DNA from: Verrucomicrobiota bacterium
Lineage (GTDB): Bacteria > Verrucomicrobiota > Verrucomicrobiia > Opitutales > Opitutaceae
Length of the DNA: 25,840 nt
Reading direction: 5' to 3'
Assembly: GCA_030916665.1 (NCBI GenBank)
Contig: JAUPWC010000021.1
Location: 1-25,840, forward strand
Positions within the stretch are counted from its first letter, which is position 1, and each line of letters opens with the position of its first letter. This document shows positions 19,330-25,840 of the stretch, piece by piece. Position numbers and translations under genes: made by a program. Below the pieces are notes generated by a model. That model ran no database searches and was not told where the DNA came from. It worked only from the letters and a program-made list of their open reading frames with translations.

Positions 19330-19459
19330 AACCCGGATTCCGGGTTTGCGCCGCCTTGGTGCAGCCCTGCGCGGGGCGCAGGGACGGAGAATCGCGACTA
19401 CACGCAGAAATCCCGCTGCTTCCGCAGCGGGCCACACGGACAATTACGGAATCCGGGTT
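19330..19459. repeat. 130-bp composite inverted-repeat element
   Basis: AACCCGGATTCCG (19330-19342) is exactly inverted at 19447-19459. The ends enclose two perfect 8-bp hairpins: CCCTGCGC-GGG-GCGCAGGG (19365-19383) and CCCGCTGC-TTCC-GCAGCGGG (19412-19431). The left end is also self-complementary (AAACCCGGA/TCCGGGTTT). The right end touches the last base of the stop codon of the pseudouridine synthase gene. No coding potential was seen. Confidence 0.6.
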
Positions 19460-20220
19460 CAATACCCCGCCAAAAACTCCTTCGGCAGCGGGGCGCTGGC
19501 CTTGAAGGGGTGGCTGCGGCCGGCGAACTCGTAGGTGAACGCGGTCTCCAGCGAATGGAGGAACAGCCGGTCGCTGCCGGTGGCCTTCTTGAAGGCGCGG
19601 TTCATCCCAAAATCACCGTAGGTCTGGTCGCCGATGATCGCCAGCTCGCGCTTGGCGCACTGCACGCGCAACTGGTGACTGCGGCCGGTGCGCGGCTCCA
19701 GCCGCACGAGTGCGGTGGAGAAACTGCGCTGCGTGTGCCGCAGCAACTCGAACGCGGTCTCGGCGGGAATGTTGCCGCGGGCGGCCGTGCGGATCTGGCC
19801 GCCCTGCTTCGTCACCGCCAGCTGGTCGCGCCAGAGCTCGCGCTCCTTGTGCGGCCGGCCGAAGACCAGCGCGTTGTAGATTTTGCGCACCTGCTTCTTC
19901 GCGAAATGCTCGCGCACGGCGGCGGCGAGCTTCTCGGTCGCCGCGGTGAGGATCACGCCCGAGGTCGCCGAATCGAGGCGGTTGAGCAGCCAGAGCCGCC
20001 GCATCGTGCCGTCGGCCGCCTTCCACTGGAAACACTGCGCCCCCTTGTCGTAACGGCAGGTGAGAAGCGCGCGCCCTTCGTCCTCCGAGCCGTTGGGATG
20101 CGAGAGCAGGCCGGAGGGCTTGTCGAAGGCGGCCAGGCCGTTGCCATCGAGGCGGAGCAGGTTTACACCCTCGCCCAAGGGCAACGTTTCCCAGAAATCG
20201 GCCGGCACACTCACGGTCAC
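19459..20220 (-). CDS. RluA-family RNA pseudouridine synthase
   Basis: The 253-residue enzyme isomerises uridine to pseudouridine in rRNA or tRNA. I start it at the GTG at 20220, whose GTGA overlaps the stop of the upstream gene. The frame is open further upstream, but that extension lies wholly inside the upstream gene. Family motifs are FDKPSGLLSHP (32-42), RLDSATSGVIL (81-91, catalytic D83), KIYNALVFG (113-121) and RTGRSHQLRVQ (177-187). The residue before RLD is Asn (N80), where RluA enzymes usually have His. There is no N-terminal S4 domain, which points to RluA/TruC-like short enzymes and not RluC/D. The target uridine cannot be told from sequence. It is last in an operon with maf and a TonB-like gene. 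Confidence 0.9.
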   Translation of the reverse strand: MTVSVPADFWETLPLGEGVNLLRLDGNGLAAFDKPSGLLSHPNGSEDEGRALLTCRYDKGAQCFQWKAADGTMRRLWLLNRLDSATSGVILTAATEKLAAAVREHFAKKQVRKIYNALVFGRPHKERELWRDQLAVTKQGGQIRTAARGNIPAETAFELLRHTQRSFSTALVRLEPRTGRSHQLRVQCAKRELAIIGDQTYGDFGMNRAFKKATGSDRLFLHSLETAFTYEFAGRSHPFKASAPLPKEFLAGY

Positions 20221-21323
20221 CGGTGATAAAAGCGGAAGGTCAGCGTCTGCTCCTCGCCCATCATCGCGATCATCTGGTCGGTCCACTTGCGGTAGGGCTG
20301 ACGTGCCTGAATCGCGTTCTGGCAGGAGAACACCGCCTGCCGGCCGGCGCCTTCGTCCTCGACCTTCACGATGTCGGTTTCGCCGTTGGCGTTGATCTTG
20401 AAGGTGACTGCAACCATCGACCCGCGCGGCGGCGCGATCCGGCTCTCGTCGAGGATGCGATACCACGACGCCTGGATGATCTCGATGAGTTCCTGCAGAT
20501 ACTCGCCGTATTCGCTCCAACGGGCATCGATGCCGGTGAGGCCGATGTTGGCCACGCCGGGCGCCCGGTTCGTCAGGATGGTCGAGCGCGGAGCCGTGAG
20601 CCGCGGGCGGGCCTTGGGCTGCGCCGCGGAGGCCGCGTTTACCGCCACCAGGCCGCCGTCCGGGTTCTGCGAATCGGCCGCACCTTCCACTTGCTGATCG
20701 GCGTGCGTGGAGGCGGACTTGCTGTTGGAAACATTGCTCGCGATGCCGTCGGGGTTGTTGCCCGTGAACTTTTCCACGCCGGCGTCGGGCGTCTGGAGCA
20801 TGCGCACCAGCTGCTCCTGCTGGTCAACCTCGGCGGTCGCTTCGCGCTCGGGACGTGCGGCGTTGCCGTCCTGCGGCTCGGCCATGTCACCGGTCACGAT
20901 GGACATGTCGTTCTTGATCTCGTCCTGACCGTTGGTGATCGAGGGGCGGCGCTCGGGGTCGAGTTCCTTGGCCGCCTCCATCTGCGCCGACTGCTGGTTG
21001 CGGTTGCTGAAGTTGACCGTCTTGTCCGGCTCGTTCTCGGGCGCGTCGGGATTCGTCTCCACGAAGCGGAAGGGATCGCGCTCCTGCTCGCGGGTGTCCT
21101 GGGCCAGCTCGAAGTCGAAGGTCTTGCCACGCTCCGTCGTGTTCAGGTGGATGCCGGTATGGACGCCCGAGAACTCGTCGAAGGCGAATTTGGGCGACAG
21201 CACCGCCAGCAGGACGTGGAACAGCACGGTGCCGACGATGCCGATGAGGATCGAGCGGTCGGAACCTTCTTTTTCAGGTGCGTCGGGGCGTTCCCCAAAG
21301 GCAGCGTAACGGGAAGTGCTCAC
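20217..21323 (-). CDS. TonB/TolA-like single-pass envelope protein
   Basis: The 368-residue protein has one N-terminal membrane helix (about 24-43, SILIGIVGTVLFHVLLAVLS). A long hydrophilic region follows, rich in D, E, N, Q and A (about 60-260). A small C-terminal domain (about 270-368) contains YLQELIEIIQASWYRIL, GSMVAVTFKINANGETDIVKVEDEGAGR and a terminal beta strand TLTFRFYH. This is the topology of TonB and TolA: inner-membrane anchor, periplasm-spanning linker and C-terminal alpha/beta domain. The linker is not the proline/lysine-rich type of classical TonB, and no ExbB/ExbD genes are adjacent, so the role is uncertain. It starts at the GTG at 21323, 15 bp after maf, and overlaps the pseudouridine synthase gene by GTGA. 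Confidence 0.65.
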   Translation of the reverse strand: MSTSRYAAFGERPDAPEKEGSDRSILIGIVGTVLFHVLLAVLSPKFAFDEFSGVHTGIHLNTTERGKTFDFELAQDTREQERDPFRFVETNPDAPENEPDKTVNFSNRNQQSAQMEAAKELDPERRPSITNGQDEIKNDMSIVTGDMAEPQDGNAARPEREATAEVDQQEQLVRMLQTPDAGVEKFTGNNPDGIASNVSNSKSASTHADQQVEGAADSQNPDGGLVAVNAASAAQPKARPRLTAPRSTILTNRAPGVANIGLTGIDARWSEYGEYLQELIEIIQASWYRILDESRIAPPRGSMVAVTFKINANGETDIVKVEDEGAGRQAVFSCQNAIQARQPYRKWTDQMIAMMGEEQTLTFRFYHR

Positions 21324-21338
21324 GGGTTGGTTGTAAAA

Positions 21339-21929
21339 TCAACGCCCTAGACCCGCCTGAGTCAAAAGTTGTTTCATTTCATCCACCGGCAGCCCCACAA
21401 TATTTGTCAGCGATCCCGTGAAGCCGGCCACGATCAGGTCGCCGTGTTCCTGGATTCCATAGCCGCCGGCCTTGTCGAGGGTGTGGACCTTGCTCAGGTA
21501 GAGCTCGATGGTGGCCTCGTCCAGGACCTTGAAGGTCACCTCGCTGGCGACGCCCCGGTCGAGTCGGAGCCCGTCGCTCAGCCGTCGCACGGCCAGCCCG
21601 GTGAACACCGTGTGCCTCCGCCCGCTGAGCATGCGCAGCATGGCGCGGGCGTCGGCGGTATCGCGGGGCTTGTTGAGCACGGTGCGGTCGATGAACACCG
21701 TCGTGTCGGCCCCGATGACCGTAGCGTCGGGATGGCGCGCGGCCACCCAGTCGGCCTTGAGTGCGGCGTTGTGCGCGACCATCACGCGCGGATCGGCGTC
21801 CGGCGCCTCGTGCTCGGTCACCTCGGCGGGAACGATGTCGAACTGGTAACCGAGCTCCGCCAGCAGTTCGCGCCGACGCGGCGAGGCGGAGGCGAGGATG
21901 AGCGGCGCGGCTTTTTTGTGCTCGGGCAT
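21339..21929 (-). CDS. maf: Maf family nucleotide pyrophosphatase
   Basis: The 196-residue Maf/HAM1-fold enzyme hydrolyses non-canonical or surplus nucleoside triphosphates to monophosphate and pyrophosphate. Motifs seen: [12 protein letters not shown] (12-23), a phosphate-binding Ser/Arg loop; E39; K58 in NAALKAD; GADT (73-76) with the catalytic-type aspartate D75; LNKP (85-88); [17 protein letters not shown] (152-160); and [10 protein letters not shown] (172-181). The K/Q pattern is like the dTTP/UTP-preferring YhdE subgroup rather than the m7GTP type, but I hold that loosely. It starts at the ATG at 21929. It is first in a three-gene operon and divergent from nadE with a 58-bp gap. Confidence 0.93.
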   Translation of the reverse strand: MPEHKKAAPLILASASPRRRELLAELGYQFDIVPAEVTEHEAPDADPRVMVAHNAALKADWVAARHPDATVIGADTTVFIDRTVLNKPRDTADARAMLRMLSGRRHTVFTGLAVRRLSDGLRLDRGVASEVTFKVLDEATIELYLSKVHTLDKAGGYGIQEHGDLIVAGFTGSLTNIVGLPVDEMKQLLTQAGLGR

Positions 21930-21987
21930 GATAGGCTATGTGTTTGCAGTCCGGCGGCTTGACCCTCAGTTGTCTAATCCAATTTCC

Positions 21988-23670
21988 ATGCGCATCGGCC
22001 TGGCCCAGATCAACACCATCGTCGGCGACCTCGCCGGAAACCGCCGGCTCATCGAGGCCGCCTACAAGACCCTCGTCGCCCAGGGTGCCGAGCTGGTTGT
22101 TTTCCCGGAACTCGTCGTCAGCGGCTACCCGCCGCGCGACCTGCTCTTCAAGCGCCGCTTCGTCGCCGACGTCGAGGCCGCCACCCGCGAAATCGCTGCC
22201 GCCATCGGCGCCGTGCCGGCCGTGATCGGCTACACCGAGACCAACACGACGCGCCAGGGCCGCCCCTACTTCAATTCCGCGGCCTTCTGCCACAACGGCC
22301 GCATCCTCGCCTCCGGCCGCAAGTGCCTGCTGCCGACCTACGACGTGTTCGACGAGGACCGCTACTTCGAGCCCGCCGCCGGCCCGACCGTCGTGGAGTT
22401 CGGCGGACGCCGCATCGGCATCACCATCTGCGAGGACATCTGGACGCACAGCATGATCTCCACCCGGCACCTCTACAACGGCGTGGACCCCGTCGCCCAG
22501 CTCATCGGCAAGTGCGACCTCATGGTCAACCTCTCGGCCAGCCCGTGGTATCACGGCAAGGGCCACGTGCGCCACACGCTGGTCAGCGACACCGCGCGCC
22601 GCCTCGGCTGCCCGGTCGCCTATGTCAACGCCATCGGCGGCAACGACGAACTCATCTTCGACGGCCGCAGCCTCGCGGCCGACGCCAACGGCCGGATGCT
22701 GGCCGGGCTGGCCGCCTTTCGCGACGATCTGCAGGTGATCGAGCTCGGCAAGGTCACGCCCCACAGCCGCCCGCCGCTCGTGCCCAATCCCGCCGACGCG
22801 CCCTATCTCCACGCCAGCTTCAGCCAGGAGGAGATGGCCGACATCTACGAGGCGCTAGTGCTCGGCCTGCGCGACTACGCCCGCAAGACCGGTTTCAAGA
22901 AGGCCCTGCTCGGCCTCTCCGGCGGCATCGACTCCGCCCTCACCGCCGTCATCGCCGCCGAGGCGCTCGGTCCGCAGAACGTCATCGGCGTCAGCCTGCC
23001 GTCGGTGATCTCCAGCCAGCACTCCCGCGACGACGCCGCCGCCGTCGCCAAGAACCTCGCCATCGCCTACCACACGCTCTCCATCGCCGACGTGGTCGCG
23101 TCCGCCGAGGGCGCGCTCGCGCCGGTCTTCGCCGGCCGTCCGCGCGACATCGCGGAGGAAAACATCCAGGCCCGCGCCCGCGGCCTGTTGCTGATGGCCA
23201 TCTCCAACAAGTTCGGCGCGCTGCTCCTCACCACCGGCAACAAGAGCGAGCTGGCCGTCGGCTATTGCACGCTCTACGGCGACATGTGCGGCGGCCTCGC
23301 GGTCATCAGCGACGTGTTCAAGACGCAGGTCTATGCCCTCTCCCGCTGGATCAACCGCCACAAGGAAATCATCCCGGTCAACTCCATCGACAAGGCCCCG
23401 AGCGCCGAGCTGCGCCCCAACCAGACCGACCAGGACAGCCTGCCCCCCTACGACATGCTCGACGCCATCCTCAAGGGCTACGTCGAGGAAGGCCTGTCCC
23501 GCGCCGATCTCGTGGCGCAGGGTTTCTCCGAGGCCGTCGTCAACGACATCGTCCGCAAAGTGGATCTCAACGAATACAAACGGAAGCAGGCCGCCCCCGG
23601 CCTGAAGATCACCCCCCTCGCCTTCGGCGTCGGCCGCCGCATCCCGATCGTGCAGCGGTATGTGAGCTGA
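21988..23670 (+). CDS. nadE: Glutamine-dependent NAD+ synthetase
   Basis: The 560-residue two-domain enzyme makes NAD+ from deamido-NAD+, ATP and glutamine. I use the ATG at 21988 ([18 protein letters not shown]), the family start. The frame opens earlier at 21898 but that part overlaps maf on the other strand. The N-terminal nitrilase-type glutaminase has the Glu-Lys-Cys triad: E41 ([14 protein letters not shown]), K112 ([18 protein letters not shown]) and C148 (ITICEDIW). The C-terminal synthetase has the ATP loop [10 protein letters not shown] (310-319), [13 protein letters not shown], and [30 protein letters not shown]-like TCTAAT at 21973-21978 lies about 10 bases before the start without a clear -35, so the mRNA may have almost no leader. 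It is followed by the inserted GxxExxY cassette. Confidence 0.97.
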   Translation: MRIGLAQINTIVGDLAGNRRLIEAAYKTLVAQGAELVVFPELVVSGYPPRDLLFKRRFVADVEAATREIAAAIGAVPAVIGYTETNTTRQGRPYFNSAAFCHNGRILASGRKCLLPTYDVFDEDRYFEPAAGPTVVEFGGRRIGITICEDIWTHSMISTRHLYNGVDPVAQLIGKCDLMVNLSASPWYHGKGHVRHTLVSDTARRLGCPVAYVNAIGGNDELIFDGRSLAADANGRMLAGLAAFRDDLQVIELGKVTPHSRPPLVPNPADAPYLHASFSQEEMADIYEALVLGLRDYARKTGFKKALLGLSGGIDSALTAVIAAEALGPQNVIGVSLPSVISSQHSRDDAAAVAKNLAIAYHTLSIADVVASAEGALAPVFAGRPRDIAEENIQARARGLLLMAISNKFGALLLTTGNKSELAVGYCTLYGDMCGGLAVISDVFKTQVYALSRWINRHKEIIPVNSIDKAPSAELRPNQTDQDSLPPYDMLDAILKGYVEEGLSRADLVAQGFSEAVVNDIVRKVDLNEYKRKQAAPGLKITPLAFGVGRRIPIVQRYVS

Positions 23671-23684
23671 TATTTTTCTGGTCA

Positions 23685-23713
23685 CCACTAATCCACACTA
23701 ACGGGCCACTAAT
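23685..23713 (+). repeat. Left CACTAAY triple-repeat end of GxxExxY cassette
   Basis: Three heptamers, CACTAAT (23686-23692), CACTAAC (23696-23702) and CACTAAT (23707-23713), start 10 and 11 bases apart. That is one helical turn each. The set is matched in inverted orientation at 24110-24138. CTGGTC (23678-23683) and GACCAG (23717-23722) form an outer inverted pair around it. The third heptamer abuts the ribosome binding site of the enclosed gene. Confidence 0.8.
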
Positions 23714-23718
23714 GGAGA
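23714..23718 (+). promoter_or_regulatory. Shine-Dalgarno site of the GxxExxY gene
   Basis: GGAGA is followed by a seven-base spacer and the ATG at 23726. It directly follows the last CACTAAT heptamer, so a protein or RNA structure on the repeats could affect translation. Good sites of this kind are rare in the window. Confidence 0.6.
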
Positions 23719-23725
23719 CCAGCAA

Positions 23726-24109
23726 ATGACCGCGACGACCGGACTGTATCAGCAGGAAGGCTATGACTTCATGGCCGCAGTGTTTGAGGTTCATAACGAA
23801 TTGGGCAACGGCTTCCTCGAGGAAGTTTATCAGGAGAGCTTGGAGATGGAGCTCAACGACCGGGGCATACCCTATGTCACCAAGCCCCGGCTCACGCTTC
23901 ACTACAAGGGGCGCCCCCTGAAGAAATATTATGAAGCCGACCTGATCGTCATCGGGGAAATTGTCGTGGAGCTTAAGGCAGCCAAAGCGCTCACGACGGA
24001 ACACGACGCGCAGCTGATCAACTACCTGAAAGCCACCCGCAAGCGGGTCGGTTATCTCGTGAATTTCGGCTCGTTTCCCAAGCTCGAATGGAAACGCTTG
24101 GTTCTCTGA
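23726..24109 (+). CDS. GxxExxY family protein (PD-(D/E)XK nuclease-like)
   Basis: The 127-residue protein carries the naming motif G29-F-L-E32-E-V-Y35 (ELGNGFLEEVYQESLEMEL). Downstream is a PD-(D/E)XK-like core, D72 in YYEADLIVIGEIV and E82-L-K84 in VVELKAAK, followed by HDAQLINYLKAT and VGYLVNFG. This matches the GxxExxY family (NCBIfam TIGR04256, Pfam PDDEXK_3), whose biological role is not established. No signal peptide or membrane helix is seen. The gene has its own Shine-Dalgarno site, a visibly lower G+C and more A/T-ending codons than nadE and hemL. It is enclosed by inverted triple CACTAAY repeats that end 14 bp after the nadE stop and 8 bp before the hemL ATG. Together these suggest a transferred cassette. 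Nuclease activity is inferred from fold residues only. Confidence 0.9.
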   Translation: MTATTGLYQQEGYDFMAAVFEVHNELGNGFLEEVYQESLEMELNDRGIPYVTKPRLTLHYKGRPLKKYYEADLIVIGEIVVELKAAKALTTEHDAQLINYLKATRKRVGYLVNFGSFPKLEWKRLVL

Positions 24110-24138
24110 ATTAGTGTCTCATTAGTGTCCGTTAGTGG
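24110..24138 (-). repeat. Right CACTAAY triple-repeat end of GxxExxY cassette
   Basis: On the plus strand ATTAGTG (24110-24116), ATTAGTG (24121-24127) and GTTAGTG (24131-24137) are the inverse of the left set. Read inward from 24138, the starts are again 10 then 11 bases apart. Over 29 aligned bases the two ends agree at 23. The last base lies eight bases before the hemL ATG, and the first base overlaps the stop region of the GxxExxY gene. Confidence 0.8.
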
Positions 24139-24146
24139 TTCAAAAA

Positions 24147-25442
24147 ATGCCTTCCTCCTCCGAACAACTCTTCGCCCGCGCGCAGCAGCTCATCCCCGGT
24201 GGCGTCAATTCGCCCGTCCAGGCCTTCCGCTCGGTCGGCGGGGCTCCGTTCTTCACCCGCTCCGCGCAGGGCGCGACGCTCACCACGGCCGACGGCCGCG
24301 AGTTGATCGATTTCGTCTGCACCTGGGGCCCGGCGATCCACGGGCACAACCACCCGCGCATCAAGGCCGCCATCGCCGACGCCCTCGAGCGCGGCACTTC
24401 CTTCGGCACGCCGAATCCCTACGAGGTCGAGATGGCTGAGCTGATCGTGTCGTTCTTCCCCTCGATTCAGAAGGTCCGCATGTGCAGCAGCGGCACCGAA
24501 GCCACGATGTCGGCCATCCGGTTGGCGCGCGGCTTCACCAAGCGCGACAAGATCATCAAGTTCGCCGGCTGCTACCACGGCCACAGCGACTCGCTGCTGG
24601 TCGCGGCCGGCTCGGGCGCGCTCACCCACGGCAACCCCGACAGCGCCGGGGTGCCGGCCTCATTCGCGCGCGAAACCGTCGTCCTGCCCTACAACGACGC
24701 CGCTGCGCTCGACGCCGCTTTCGCTGCCAATCCCGGCCAGATCGCCTGCGTCATCCTCGAGCCCTACATCGGCAACGTCGGCTTCATCAAACCCGACGCC
24801 GGTTACCTGCAGCACGTCCGCAAGGCCACCGCCGCGCACGGCACGGTGCTCATCTTCGACGAGGTCATGACCGGTTTCCGCCTCGCCCGCGGCGGCGTGC
24901 AGGAGTTGGAGAAGATCACGCCCGACCTCACCTGTCTCGGCAAGATCATCGGCGGCGGCCTGCCCGTCGGCGCCTTCGGCGGCCGCGCCGACATCATGGA
25001 TTACCTCGCGCCGCTCGGTCCGGTCTATCAGGCCGGCACGCTCAGCGGCAACCCGCTCGCCATGGCCGCGGGCATTGCCTCTTTGAAGCTGCTGAATCAC
25101 AATCCCAGGGAAACAATTTCTCCATACGAAACAATGGACGCGCTCGGACGACAAATTCGCAGTGCGGCCTTGGCTGCGGCCAAAGCCAAAGGGATGCCGC
25201 TTCAGGTTCCGCAGGTCGGCTCCATGTTCAGCCTGTTTTTCACGGCCACCCCAGTGCGCGATATGGCCAGCGCTCTGACCTCCGACGCCAAGCTCTATGG
25301 GCGCTTTTTCCATGCCTGTCTGGCAGCGGGAGTTTATCTCCCCCCCAGTGCCTATGAATCTTGGTTCTTAAGCACTGCTCATGAAGGTCCGGCCGTAGAG
25401 GTAGCTTGCGAAGTCATCACCTCTGCGATTAAGTCCCTCTAA
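24147..25442 (+). CDS. hemL: Glutamate-1-semialdehyde 2,1-aminomutase
   Basis: This PLP enzyme converts glutamate-1-semialdehyde to 5-aminolevulinate in the C5 route to haem. Its 431 residues are the usual length. Landmarks are [18 protein letters not shown] (15-32), [65 protein letters not shown] with D238, and the PLP lysine K266 in [18 protein letters not shown]. The ATG at 24147 is preferred over an in-frame GTG at 24135, which lies inside the inverted repeat. The leader is only CAAAAA plus the repeat end, with no Shine-Dalgarno sequence. From about 25081 the G+C falls sharply (about 56% by hand count to the end, against about 70% in a sampled upstream line), with A/T-ending codons. The frame is intact and the C-terminus ([14 protein letters not shown]) looks normal. 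Confidence 0.96.
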   Translation: MPSSSEQLFARAQQLIPGGVNSPVQAFRSVGGAPFFTRSAQGATLTTADGRELIDFVCTWGPAIHGHNHPRIKAAIADALERGTSFGTPNPYEVEMAELIVSFFPSIQKVRMCSSGTEATMSAIRLARGFTKRDKIIKFAGCYHGHSDSLLVAAGSGALTHGNPDSAGVPASFARETVVLPYNDAAALDAAFAANPGQIACVILEPYIGNVGFIKPDAGYLQHVRKATAAHGTVLIFDEVMTGFRLARGGVQELEKITPDLTCLGKIIGGGLPVGAFGGRADIMDYLAPLGPVYQAGTLSGNPLAMAAGIASLKLLNHNPRETISPYETMDALGRQIRSAALAAAKAKGMPLQVPQVGSMFSLFFTATPVRDMASALTSDAKLYGRFFHACLAAGVYLPPSAYESWFLSTAHEGPAVEVACEVITSAIKSL

Positions 25443-25475
25443 GGAACTTCTCATCGCATCCGTTATCATCGAGGC

Positions 25476-25840
25476 ATGAACATCACGCAGCGTAGCCGCC
25501 TAGCCGGCCTGATCGAGGGCATGGCTTTGCTCCTTTGCTCCTTCGTGTTTTCCTTCGCCCAGCCGCAGAACGCCCCGTTGCTCGCCCTGGATGAACTCCA
25601 GCCCGGCATGAAGGGCGAGGTCTGGACCGTCTTCAAGGGCAGCGCCCCCGAGCCCTTCTCCGTGCAGGTCACGGGCGTCCTCCGCAACGCCCTCGGCCCC
25701 GGCAAGAGCATGATCCTCTGCGAACTCACCGACGCACGCGTCCAGGGCATGGGCGCCGTAGCCGGCATGAGCGGCAGCCCGCTCTACATTGACGGCAAAC
25801 TCGCCGGCGTGCTCGCCTACCAGATCCAGCGCTTCGAGAC
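25476..25840 (+). CDS. SpoIVB peptidase S55-like protein, N-terminal part (3' end outside window)
   Basis: From the ATG at 25476 the frame stays open to the window edge (121 full codons). Residues 1-29 look like a signal peptide or anchor (GMALLLCSFVFSFAQ). Residues 35-115 contain ELQPGMKGEVWTVFKG, VTGVLRNALGPGKSMILCEL, MGAVAGMSGSPLYIDGKL and GVLAYQ. The GMSGSP motif (97-102) holds the serine expected as nucleophile in SpoIVB/S55 peptidases (Pfam PF05580). The preceding GVLRN..GPG..MI segment also fits that domain. In non-sporulating bacteria such proteins have no settled role. The His and Asp partners cannot be checked because the gene leaves the window. It begins 33 bp after hemL, so it may be co-transcribed. 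Confidence 0.8.
   Translation, partial: MNITQRSRLAGLIEGMALLLCSFVFSFAQPQNAPLLALDELQPGMKGEVWTVFKGSAPEPFSVQVTGVLRNALGPGKSMILCELTDARVQGMGAVAGMSGSPLYIDGKLAGVLAYQIQRFE

Larger units (their letters stand above)
19008..19458. other. Non-coding convergent gap rich in palindromes
   Basis: This stretch of about 450 bases lies between the stops of cysS and the pseudouridine synthase. I find no credible gene in it on either strand. It holds at least six distinct hairpins: a small one at 19037-19068 (ACCATTTTG with CAAAATGGT), and the elements at 19064-19141, 19186-19208, 19258-19319 and 19330-19459 listed separately, the last with two inner stems. Some probably act as terminators for the two converging genes; others look like dispersed palindromic repeats. 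Confidence 0.75.

Noticed and set aside
19010..19534. Small ORFs in the cysS / pseudouridine synthase gap
   Set aside because: All are made of palindromic repeat sequence in both strands, with no recognisable protein features.
20221..20520. N-terminal extension of the pseudouridine synthase frame to 20520
   Set aside because: The extension lies wholly inside the TonB-like gene and is arginine-rich shadow sequence. The GTG at 20220 overlapping the upstream stop is a better start.
21898..21987. Upstream start of nadE at 21898
   Set aside because: It would overlap the maf start on the other strand and add 30 unconserved residues. MRIGLAQIN at 21988 is the family N-terminus.
23685..24138. CRISPR-like reading of the CACTAAY repeats
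   Set aside because: The repeats are seven bases, only three per side, with 3-4 base spacers. This is an iteron-like or terminal-repeat pattern, not a CRISPR array.

Overview
The window is about 26 kb of GC-rich bacterial chromosome, roughly two-thirds G+C in most genes by eye. Most starts lack a Shine-Dalgarno motif. Tandem orphan permeases of the acidobacterial duplicated orphan permease (ADOP) type, a GxxExxY protein and a SpoIVB/S55-type protein together suggest a Verrucomicrobiota (Opitutaceae-like) or Acidobacteriota-like organism. This placement is inferred from gene content only.

Layout. Positions 1-8188 (+) hold three large ADOP/MacB-FtsX permeases, the first cut by the window edge, with a secreted TPR/beta-propeller protein between the second and third. 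No ABC ATPase gene is present. Two of the gaps carry copies of one short repeat (1375-1442 and 3969-4028), and the gap before the third permease carries a nested palindrome (5298-5372). Positions 8189-8956 hold a 28-nt-arm palindromic repeat and a compositionally atypical RDD membrane protein. Positions 8994-16502 (-) hold a complete mdtABC-type RND efflux operon, read mdtA, mdtB, mdtC. Divergent from it lies a secreted DUF4097-like protein (16729-17493), then cysS (17643-19007).

Positions 19008-19458 are a non-coding convergent gap packed with palindromes of several different sequences. Positions 19459-21929 (-) form a likely operon read maf, TonB/TolA-like protein, RluA-family pseudouridine synthase. 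The last two overlap by GTGA, and maf is divergent from nadE (21988-23670, +).

Between nadE and hemL lies a compact cassette (about 23678-24140) holding one GxxExxY/PD-(D/E)XK-like gene. It is bounded by inverted sets of three CACTAAY heptamers with the same 10/11-nt spacing at each end. This is the most unusual structure in the window. The cassette ends a few bases before the hemL start codon, and hemL itself shows an abrupt drop in G+C in its last third. The window closes inside the start of a SpoIVB peptidase S55-like gene at 25476.

Functionally the region mixes housekeeping genes (cysS, nadE, hemL, maf, rRNA or tRNA pseudouridylation) with envelope transport (RND pump, ADOP permeases, TonB-like protein). 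Several small non-coding repeat elements decorate the intergenic spaces.
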